Source: Actinomyces oris
Lineage (GTDB): Bacteria; Actinomycetota; Actinomycetes; Actinomycetales; Actinomycetaceae
Assembly (NCBI RefSeq): GCF_001553935.1
Contig: NZ_CP014232.1
Coordinates: 1,426,001-1,490,000, forward strand
Reading direction: 5' to 3'
Length of the DNA stretch: 64,000 bases
Each line of letters begins with the position of its first letter. Position 1 is the first letter of the stretch. The translations under genes were made by a program, and so were the position numbers. The notes below the pieces were generated by a model. The model saw nothing but the letters and a program-made list of their open reading frames with translations, ran no database searches and had not been told where the DNA came from. Positions 29,090 to 36,329 of the stretch are shown here, piece after piece.

Positions 29090-29245
29090 TGCGCGACCGG
29101 GGACAAAACCTTCCCGGTGGGGACGATCGACGCCGTCGGGTGCGGAAATCCTGTCCCCGCAGGCGTGGGATGTCCCTGGCCGGGACGGACTGTCCCCGGG
29201 CGCGCGGAATGTCCCCGGCCGGGGCCCGTGTCGGCCCGGGGCGGC
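29090..29245. repeat. Degenerate GTCCCC-rich repeat cluster
   Basis: Second cluster of the GC-rich unit found at 10920-11095, with several degenerate copies on both strands (for example CGGAATGTCCCCGGCCG near 29205). It occupies the middle of the 394-base gap between the NYN gene and pspA. Confidence 0.5.
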
Positions 29246-29294
29246 CCGGGTCGGCCTGTGTCGGCGGGCGTCGGCCGACGTCGAGGCGCACGAA

Positions 29295-29333
29295 GCCGCC
29301 CGGTACTCATCGGGATGATGAGTACCGGGCGGC
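29295..29333 (-). terminator. Terminator after pspA
   Basis: Perfect 16-bp stem GCCGCCCGGTACTCAT / ATGAGTACCGGGCGGC around a seven-base loop, about 55 bases past the pspA stop. No T-run. Confidence 0.75.
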
Positions 29334-29388
29334 CTACGGGGCTGAGGCGCCTAGGTAATGCGGCGAGGTCAGCTCAGTTCAGCTCAAC

Positions 29389-30237
29389 TCAGTAGGAGGA
29401 CGTCTCCTCGCCGGCCGGCTGACCCTGGTTCTTCAGGGCCGCGAAGGCGGCGTTGATCGCGTCGTCGTCACCGTCGGTGATCTGGGCGGGGGCCTGCTGC
29501 TGGGCGCCCGGAAGGGCCGGGTTCTGCCCGGACTTCAGGGCCGCCAGCCGGGCCTCGGCCTCCAGGCTGGCCCCGGAGGCCTCGAGCTCGGCGAACTGGG
29601 ACTCCAGGGAGGAGCCGGCCAGCTCCATCTGCCCGGCGGCCTGGGCCTCGACCCGACGCACCTGGTCCTCGTAGCGAGACAGCTCGCTGGTGGGGTCCAG
29701 GACGTTGATGGAGCGGATGGCACCCTGCACCTTGACCTGGGCCTCGGCGGTCTTCTGGCGGGCGATGAGCTGGTCGCGCTTGGAGCGCAGCTCGCCGAGC
29801 TTGACCTCCATCTGCTGCAGGCCGGTCTTGAGCTGCTCGACGACCTGGCGCTGGGAGGCGATCATCGGCTCGGCGGCCTTGGCCTCGTTCTCCGCCGTGA
29901 TCTGCTTGGTCAGCGCGATCTTGGCCAGTGAGTCCCACTTGTCCGCGCCGGCCGTGTCACCGCCGGAGCGCAGCTGGTCGGCCTTGCGGGAGGCGGCCAG
30001 GGCCTTGTTGCCCCAGTCCTTGGCCTCGGCGACGTCGGCGTCGTGGTCCTTCTCCGCCAGACGCAGGTTGCCGATCGTCTGGGCGACGGCGTCACGGGCC
30101 TCGGCGATGGACGCCGTGTAGTCCCGCACCAGCTGGTTGAGCATCTTCTCCGGGTCCTCGGCGCGGTCCAGGAGCGCGTTGATGTTGGCGCGGGTGAGCT
30201 GGGCGATGCGCCCCAGGATCGACTGCTTCTCAGCCAT
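29389..30237 (-). CDS. pspA: PspA/IM30-family membrane-stress protein
   Basis: 282 residues, almost entirely helical coiled coil. The typical start ILGRIAQLTRANINALLDRAEDPEKMLNQLVRDY is present, then long heptad-rich helices and a Gln/Pro-rich tail. The ribosome binding site GGAAGGACG precedes the ATG. PspA/Vipp1 proteins form ESCRT-III-like assemblies on the inner membrane face and protect it under stress. The upstream neighbour is a TPM-domain protein, a common pairing in actinobacteria that suggests envelope maintenance. Confidence 0.93.
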   Translation of the reverse strand: MAEKQSILGRIAQLTRANINALLDRAEDPEKMLNQLVRDYTASIAEARDAVAQTIGNLRLAEKDHDADVAEAKDWGNKALAASRKADQLRSGGDTAGADKWDSLAKIALTKQITAENEAKAAEPMIASQRQVVEQLKTGLQQMEVKLGELRSKRDQLIARQKTAEAQVKVQGAIRSINVLDPTSELSRYEDQVRRVEAQAAGQMELAGSSLESQFAELEASGASLEAEARLAALKSGQNPALPGAQQQAPAQITDGDDDAINAAFAALKNQGQPAGEETSSY

Positions 30238-30457
30238 GGTTGTTCGTCCTTCCGTCGAGCTGCGACGTCGGTGTGGGCAGATAGTGGGCAGGTATGGACC
30301 CGGCGCTCGCCGGGTGGTCGCCAGGTGGTGGCCGGTGGGCCAGGCGAATCAGGCGTCATGATCGCAGGTCCCGGCGCTCGGCGTCATGCGGGCGGGGGCC
30401 GCATCGCTCAGGGCATGACTGGCGGGCGAGTGAGGCGGGCGGTCGGGAGGACGCGGC

Positions 30458-32629
30458 TCAGAAGTCGCCGCCGCCGTCGAAGAAGCCGCCGCCGCCACCC
30501 GAGAAGTCCCCGCCGCCGGAGAAGAAGCCGCCGCCTCCGCCCCAGTCGCTGTCATGGTGGTGGGAGCTCCAGCCGCCGTAGTTGTGGCCGCCGCCCAGCA
30601 GCAGCCCGCCCAGCAGTAGCGAGCCCAGGTCGAGCCCGCCGCCTGAGCGGCCGTAATCGCGGGAGTAGGAGTAGCGCTCACCGGAGTTCGGGCTCCACGA
30701 GCTCGACGATCCGCGCACGTCGGCCTCGGCCAGGGCCTGGGCCTGGGCCACGAGCGGCTCGGCCGCCGCGACCTCCGCCAGGGCGGCCACCGGGTCAGTG
30801 GTCTGGACGGTGGTGGCGGCCGTGGCGTGACGGGCGGCCTCACTGAGCGCGGTGCGCGCCGAGGGGCCCACCGCCCCGCGATAGGTGGTGATGTAGGAGG
30901 TCACGGACTCCACCTGGGAGTTGAGGCGGGCCAGGCGCGAGCCCAGGGAGGCCCGGGCGCGCGAGTCGTTCTCCTCGCGCTCACGGGCTGGGGCCAGGGC
31001 AGCGTCGATGGCGGCCTCGGCCCGGGCCAGATGGTCCAGGGCGGCCAGGGGATCGCCGCTCGGGTTGGCGCCACTGGCCTGACGGCCCTCGGCGACGGCG
31101 GCCTCGGCGTCGGCCACCAGCGGGGCCAGGGTCGCCGCCGGCACCGCGCCCTCCAGGCGCTTGGCGTCCACCAGGTCCGAGGAGATCGAGGCGATGGCCG
31201 CCTCCAGGTCCTTGGCCGCGCTCTGAAGGCGCTCGCGGGCCCCGGTGACCTGTGCGGCCAGCTGACCGGCCTGGGCGATGGAGCCCTGGGCGATGCGGAC
31301 CTGCTCGACCGCCGTCGCCTCCTGGGAGGCCTCGACGCTGGCGCGGGCCTGGTCCAGGGCGGTGCGCCCGGCGGCCAGCAGGCGGCGGGCCTGCTCGGGG
31401 GCCTGGGCCACACTGGTCAGAGAGGAGGCCGGGTAGGCGGCGCTGAGCGTCACCAGGATCGTCTCGGCCATGACGATGGCCTGCTCGGTCTCATCGGCGC
31501 GCTGGGCGGTCTCGCCGATCGACGTCGGCAGGTTCGCCTCGATGCCGCGACGCTTGTTGAAGGCCTCCTCCTGAGCGCGGATCTCACCGACCGCCTCCGA
31601 GCAGTGCTGGAGGATCTCGGTGTACATCTGGCGCTGCTGCGGCTCGGTCTCGGGGATGTCGTCGTCGAGGATCTTGCGCAGCTCGAAGCACCGCGACAGG
31701 TGCTTGCGGGCGCTGTCCAGGGCGGCGGTGAAGGCGTCCGTGGCGGACAGGCCGAACTGCGCCTGCGCGTAGGACAGCTCCTCGGCGGCGGCGCGCACCG
31801 TGTCATCGGCCTGGACCAAGGCGCTGCCGGCCTGGGTGCGCAGCTGCTCCACCGTCATCGCCGCGGGGCCCGCGGGCTGGTTGCCGGGGGCGCCGCTCTG
31901 ATTCCTGCGCTTGCCGAACAGCATGTCGTCGTTCTCCTTGTTCTTCCTGCGCTTGTACACCGTCCAGGCGGCGGCCCCGCCGGCCGCGACCGCGCCCCCA
32001 CCCAGCAGGAGCGGAAGCGCCGAGGAGCCTGAATCACCCGAGCTGCCCGAGCCCGATGAACCGGACATGTTGTCCGGGATGGCGGCCACGGCGTCGTCAT
32101 AGTTGCCTGCGCTGAGCTGCTTCTTGATGGCCGAGTCGATCCGCTTGTAGTCGGACTCGGAGAACTTCGAGGAGTTGTCGTGCGCCTGCAGCTTGTAGCT
32201 CTTCGAGGCCGAGCCGTCGGAGGGGATGTTGATGACCAGGAGCATGTCGTCACGCCCCAGCTTCGTGTCCTTGAAGGCCTGCGCGGCGATGGCGGAGGCC
32301 TTCTGGCTGGAGTCGGAGACGGTCAGCACCCACAGGCCCACGCCGTACTTGGAGGACATGGTGTCCACGGCCTGCTGGGCCTTGGAGGCATCCAGGATCC
32401 CGAGCTCATCAGTGACGTGCTCGGTCAGGGTGGTCGACGCCGCCGGGAGGGCCCGGGGCACGCCCGCCGAGGTCTGTGCGGAGGAGGCCAGGGGCGCGGT
32501 GCCGGCCGTCGTCGGAGCGGCCGCGGCGCCGGCAGAGAGCCCCAGCAGCCCCAGGGCGGCCGCCGTCGCGACGCCGGAAAGGGCCATCTGGTGCCAAGGA
32601 CGAGGGAGTGGGGGCTGCTGGTTCTTCAT
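30458..32629 (-). CDS. TPM-domain membrane protein with glycine-rich C-terminus
   Basis: 723 residues. Signal peptide (GVATAAALGLLGLSAGAAAA), TPM domain (about 60-190: VTDELGILDASKAQQAVDTMSSKYGVGLWVLTV), a serine/glycine linker, one transmembrane segment (ALPLLLGGGAVAAGGAAAWTVYKR), then about 430 residues of cytoplasmic alpha-helical repeats, ending in a Gly/Phe-rich tail of repeated GGGGGFF units. This is the usual actinobacterial TPM architecture. It lies 220 bases upstream of pspA on the same strand. Confidence 0.85.
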   Translation of the reverse strand: MKNQQPPLPRPWHQMALSGVATAAALGLLGLSAGAAAAPTTAGTAPLASSAQTSAGVPRALPAASTTLTEHVTDELGILDASKAQQAVDTMSSKYGVGLWVLTVSDSSQKASAIAAQAFKDTKLGRDDMLLVINIPSDGSASKSYKLQAHDNSSKFSESDYKRIDSAIKKQLSAGNYDDAVAAIPDNMSGSSGSGSSGDSGSSALPLLLGGGAVAAGGAAAWTVYKRRKNKENDDMLFGKRRNQSGAPGNQPAGPAAMTVEQLRTQAGSALVQADDTVRAAAEELSYAQAQFGLSATDAFTAALDSARKHLSRCFELRKILDDDIPETEPQQRQMYTEILQHCSEAVGEIRAQEEAFNKRRGIEANLPTSIGETAQRADETEQAIVMAETILVTLSAAYPASSLTSVAQAPEQARRLLAAGRTALDQARASVEASQEATAVEQVRIAQGSIAQAGQLAAQVTGARERLQSAAKDLEAAIASISSDLVDAKRLEGAVPAATLAPLVADAEAAVAEGRQASGANPSGDPLAALDHLARAEAAIDAALAPAREREENDSRARASLGSRLARLNSQVESVTSYITTYRGAVGPSARTALSEAARHATAATTVQTTDPVAALAEVAAAEPLVAQAQALAEADVRGSSSSWSPNSGERYSYSRDYGRSGGGLDLGSLLLGGLLLGGGHNYGGWSSHHHDSDWGGGGGFFSGGGDFSGGGGGFFDGGGDF

Positions 32630-32741
32630 CCGGGCAATCGTCCCCGCCGGGTCAGGGTGTGAGCAAGTCGTTTCGCCTCAGGCGGCACGCCTGCGCCTGT
32701 CACCGCGCGCAGGCAACCGAACCGGCGGCAGAATGTCGCCC

Positions 32742-33650
32742 ATGACTGACACGCTCACGATCACCGTCATCGAGCCGGAGGAGCTCGCGCCCGTCGGGCG
32801 CCTGGGGGAGTGGCTCTTCGCCGAGGGCGCCTCCCTGCGCATGGTGCGCCCCTGGCGGGGCGAGCCCATCCCCTCCCTGGACGAGATCGGCGACGGCCTC
32901 GTCGTGCTGGGCGGTTCCATGAGCGCCCACGACGAGGGCGAGCACCCCTGGCTGGCGGACCTGCGTGAGCTGCTGCGCGGCGTCGTCGCCGACGACGTCC
33001 CCGCCATCGCCATCTGCCTGGGTGCCCAGGTGGCCGCCGAGGCCCTCGGGGGCTCCACGGCCGTGCCGGCGCTGGGCAACGACGAGGTCGGCGTCGTCGA
33101 GCTGACCATCACGGCCGCCGGCGAGAGTGACCCGGTCTTCGGGGCCGTGGCAGCCGAGGCCATCCGCGCCGCCCACCGCGCCGGAATCCCCACCTCCGAC
33201 GGCACCCGCCTGCCCGTCATCGTCTCCCACCACGACGCCGTCACCCAGCTGCCCGAGGCCGCCACCCTGCTGGCCTCCTCCGACCGCTCCCCGGTTCACA
33301 CCTGGCGGGTCGGGCGACTCCTGGCCTTCCAGCACCACCCCGAGTCCGACCCGGCGCGCGTGGCCTACTGGCGCACCCGCGACGCCCTCAACGACCTGGC
33401 CGGGACCATGGACGCGGCCTCCCTCCAGGCCGCCCGCGATGCCCTGGAGGTGGCCGCCGGCCGGAGCGCCGCGCCGGGCGCCGCCGGAACCCACGGGGCC
33501 ACGGCCGCCGACCTGCCCGAGGCGGCCGCCAGCGCCGGGGCCGCCACCCGTGAGCAGGCCGAGAGGGTCGACCCCGCCATCCAGGCCTTCGGCCGCGGCC
33601 TGGCCCGCGTCCTCGTGCGCAACGTGCGCGCCCGCCGTTTGGCGCGCTGA
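32742..33650 (+). CDS. Class I glutamine amidotransferase-like protein
   Basis: 302 residues from ATG 32742 (33 codons shorter starts are not needed; ATG 32733 is an alternative). GATase fold: GLVVLGGSMSAHDEGEHPWL, nucleophile elbow AICLGAQ (Cys), and HHPES with catalytic His and Glu. The final 90 residues are an Ala-rich helical extension. Stand-alone members of this group (GMP-synthase-like) are common; no synthase partner is adjacent, so the acceptor substrate is unknown. Confidence 0.83.
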   Translation: MTDTLTITVIEPEELAPVGRLGEWLFAEGASLRMVRPWRGEPIPSLDEIGDGLVVLGGSMSAHDEGEHPWLADLRELLRGVVADDVPAIAICLGAQVAAEALGGSTAVPALGNDEVGVVELTITAAGESDPVFGAVAAEAIRAAHRAGIPTSDGTRLPVIVSHHDAVTQLPEAATLLASSDRSPVHTWRVGRLLAFQHHPESDPARVAYWRTRDALNDLAGTMDAASLQAARDALEVAAGRSAAPGAAGTHGATAADLPEAAASAGAATREQAERVDPAIQAFGRGLARVLVRNVRARRLAR

Positions 33651-33732
33651 CCGGGCCGCCGGACCTCACTGGCCCGGCCTGTCCGGCTGGACGGGTTCGT
33701 CCGGCTGCGCCTCGTTCACCGCCGGGCCGGGC

Positions 33733-35427
33733 TCAGCTCTTCCCGGTGAGGTTCTCAGCGTCGATGATGGCGTAGGCGTAGCCCTGCTCGGCCAGGAAGC
33801 GCTGCCGGTGGGCGGCGTACTCCTGGTCGGCGGTGTCGCGGGCGACGACCGTGTAGAAGTGGGCCTGGCGGCCGTCCTCCTTGGGGCGCACGATCCGCCC
33901 GAGCCGCTGGGCCTCCTCCTGGCGCGAGCCGAAGGAGCCCGAGACCTGGATCGCGACGCTCGCCCCGGGCAAGTCGATGGAGAAGTTCGCGACCTTGGAG
34001 ACCACGAGCGTGCGGATCTCCCCACAGCGGAAGGCGTCGTAGAGGCGCTGGCGCTCGCGCACCGTCGTCGCCCCGGTGATGACGGGGGCGTCCAGGTGCT
34101 CGGCGATCTCGGTGAGCTGGTCCACGTACTGGCCGATGACCAGGGCCGACTCGCCCTCGTGGCGGGCCAGGAGGGCCTCGATGATCGGCAGCTTGCGCGG
34201 TGAGCAGGCGGCCAGGCGGTAGCGCTCGTCGGGCTCGGCGGTCGCGTAGGCCATGCGCTCACCGGCGTCGAGGGTTAGGCGCACCTCGGTGCAGATCGCC
34301 GGGGCGATCCAGCCCTGGTTCTCCAGGTCCTTCCAGGGGGCGTCGTAGCGCTTGGGGCCGATGAGGCTGAACACCTCGTCCTCGCGGCCGTCCTCGCGCA
34401 CCAGGGTCGCGGTCAGACCCAGGCGGCGGCGCGCCTGCAGGTCCGCGGTCATACGGAAGATCGGGGCTGGCAGGAGATGGACCTCGTCATAGACGATGAG
34501 CCCCCAGTCGTGGGAGTCCAGCAGGTCCAGGTGCGGGTAGACGCCCTTGCGGCGAGTGGTGAGCACCTGGTAGGTGGCGATCGTGACGGGGCGGACCTCC
34601 TTGCGCGAGCCGGAGTACTCGCCGATCTCCTCCTCGGTCAGGGTGGTGAAGCGGATGAGCTCCTCCTTCCACTGACGCGCCGAGACCGCGTTGGTGACCA
34701 GGATGAGCGTCGTCGTCGAGCTCTTGGCCATGGAGGCGGCGCCCACGAGAGTCTTGCCGGCCCCGCAGGGCAGGACGACCACGCCCGAGCCCCCCGCCCA
34801 GAAGCTCTCCACCGCCTCGCTCTGGTAGGGGCGCAGCTGGAAGGTGTCGGGGGAGTCGGTCAGGGTGATGGGGTGGGCCTCGCCGTCGACGTAGCCGGCC
34901 AGGTCCTCGGCCGGCCAGCCCAGCTTGATGAGCACCTGCTTGAGGTGACCGCGCTCGGAGGGGTGGACGACGACGTCGGCCTCCCCGAGCCGCGTCCCCA
35001 GCAGGCCCTTGGTGCGCTTGGAGCGCATGACCTCCTCCAGGACCGGCACGTCGGTGGCGTGCAGGACCAGGCCGTGGGCGGGGTCGGTGAGCAGCTGGAG
35101 GCGGCCGTAGCGGCTCATCGTCTCGGCGATCTCGGTGAGCAGGGCATGCGGCACCGGGAAACGCGAGTAGGTGATGAGGGTGTGGACGACCGTCTCTGCG
35201 TCCAGGCCCGCGGCGCGTGCGTTCCACAGGGCCAGCGGCGTGATTCGATAGGTGTGGATGTGCTCGGGGGCGCGCTCCAGCTCGGCGAAGGCGGCGATGG
35301 CGCGGCGGGCCTGCCCGGCCTGGGGGTGGGCGACCTCCAGGAGGACGGACTTGTCGGACTGGACGATGAGCGGGCCGTCGGGTGCCGAGGGCGCCGGGGA
35401 CGCAGGATCGCTGGGCGTAGCGGACAT
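33733..35427 (-). CDS. XPB-type DNA repair helicase (superfamily 2)
   Basis: 564 residues. An N-terminal damage-recognition-like region (about 1-190) precedes the helicase core: Walker A VVLPCGAGKTLVGA, DEVH box LIVYDEVHLL, motif III GLTATLVRED, and C-terminal motifs VVSKVANFSIDLPGA and QRLGRIVRPK. Members unwind DNA 3' to 5'. The helicase-associated protein at 36330 is its usual actinobacterial neighbour, here divergent and separated by the 123-bp element and a small gene. Confidence 0.93.
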   Translation of the reverse strand: MSATPSDPASPAPSAPDGPLIVQSDKSVLLEVAHPQAGQARRAIAAFAELERAPEHIHTYRITPLALWNARAAGLDAETVVHTLITYSRFPVPHALLTEIAETMSRYGRLQLLTDPAHGLVLHATDVPVLEEVMRSKRTKGLLGTRLGEADVVVHPSERGHLKQVLIKLGWPAEDLAGYVDGEAHPITLTDSPDTFQLRPYQSEAVESFWAGGSGVVVLPCGAGKTLVGAASMAKSSTTTLILVTNAVSARQWKEELIRFTTLTEEEIGEYSGSRKEVRPVTIATYQVLTTRRKGVYPHLDLLDSHDWGLIVYDEVHLLPAPIFRMTADLQARRRLGLTATLVREDGREDEVFSLIGPKRYDAPWKDLENQGWIAPAICTEVRLTLDAGERMAYATAEPDERYRLAACSPRKLPIIEALLARHEGESALVIGQYVDQLTEIAEHLDAPVITGATTVRERQRLYDAFRCGEIRTLVVSKVANFSIDLPGASVAIQVSGSFGSRQEEAQRLGRIVRPKEDGRQAHFYTVVARDTADQEYAAHRQRFLAEQGYAYAIIDAENLTGKS

Positions 35428-35483
35428 GGGCGGGAGTATCCCAAGCCGGGGCAGCGCGCCGCCGTGATGGAGGAGACGTTCCT

Positions 35484-35521
35484 CTTCCAGCGGGAGGGGC
35501 GGCTTCCAGCGGGAGGGGCGG
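35484..35521 (+). repeat. Perfect 19-bp tandem duplication
   Basis: CTTCCAGCGGGAGGGGCGG occurs twice head to tail (35484-35502, 35503-35521) in the 511-base gap upstream of the XPB gene. The rest of the gap up to 35735 shows nothing else clear. Confidence 0.9.
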
Positions 35522-35735
35522 GCTGGGCTGGCCTTATGCCTGGGCGCGAGTGCAGTTGACAGCGCTCAACCAACAGTGACGACACATCCATTCGCGTCAT
35601 GACCGCGCAAGCGCAGCTGACGGCCCGGATCCTGGGCTGCCGCGGTGGCGTGCGGGCCGTGGGGTGCGAACGCGAGCCCCGGAGGCGGGTAGGAAGACGC
35701 CGCAAGGGGCCAGGAAGGGTGACATCTGCGGGGTT

Positions 35736-35858
35736 GTGTCCAAATCGGTGACAAAGGCTCGAGACGGACTTCAACCTGCGAAAGAAAACCGCATGATTCT
35801 GCGGTTCGTCTTGCTGGCCTCAGGGGTGGTGAGGTCCCTTTGTATCCGATTTGGACAC
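35736..35858 (+). repeat. 123-bp structured intergenic element, copy 1
   Basis: Left arm 35736-35757 (GTGTCCA ... CAAAGG) and right arm 35837-35858 (CCTTTG ... TGGACAC) are inverted complements at 20 of 22 positions. Between them, 79 bases contain AACCGCA-TGATTC-TGCGGTT, a 7-bp hairpin, at 35788-35807. An element of identical total length and layout lies at 50010-50132. It sits between the XPB gene and the small membrane protein. Could be a structured RNA or a miniature inverted-repeat element. Confidence 0.9.
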
Positions 35859-35938
35859 CGGCGCCCTCCCCGAGGCCCGGCCGAGTCTCCTTCCATAGGA
35901 TGAGGTATCCAATCGAGCGGACTGTTTAGGGTGACGGC

Positions 35939-36238
35939 ATGAACAACGAGCTCAATCAGACTGGAGGCGACCACGAGGACTCCAGCGCCGGTCAGCGCGG
36001 TCGCAGGGCTGGCTGGTCGGAGGCCATCGAGGAAGCATTCAAGCCGGCTCAGGGGCCGGCGACGCCGTGGTTCTGGCCCGTGGTCTACGGCACCATGCTG
36101 GGAGTCGCGATGGGGGTGGCGGCACCCGGTCCCTGGTTCTTGTGGCTGCCGGTGGGGTGGGCGATGGGCCTGGCCCTTGGAACCGCCTTCAAGACGAGTG
36201 AGGGCTCGGAGTCCTCCGAGGAGGCCGAGAGAGAGTAG
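35939..36238 (+). CDS. Small hypothetical membrane protein
   Basis: 99 residues: acidic/glycine-rich N-terminus, a Trp-rich patch (TPWFWPVVYGTMLGVAMGVAA), a second hydrophobic segment (WFLWLPVGWAMGLALGTAF) and an acidic Ser/Glu tail. Two short membrane helices in a hairpin are likely. It starts 80 bases after the 123-bp element, so that element may lie in its leader. Family not recognised. Confidence 0.55.
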   Translation: MNNELNQTGGDHEDSSAGQRGRRAGWSEAIEEAFKPAQGPATPWFWPVVYGTMLGVAMGVAAPGPWFLWLPVGWAMGLALGTAFKTSEGSESSEEAERE

Positions 36239-36329
36239 CTGGCACTTGCTAGTTGTACTTCCCCGTTTGTATGTCTGCCTTTTCGTCCCCGCCCCGCTCT
36301 GTCCGTGACTGGGGTGGGGGCGTATTTTG

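Noticed and set aside
29090..29245. Possible CRISPR array
   Set aside because: Units are degenerate, irregularly spaced and in both orientations; no constant repeat with unique spacers and no cas genes.
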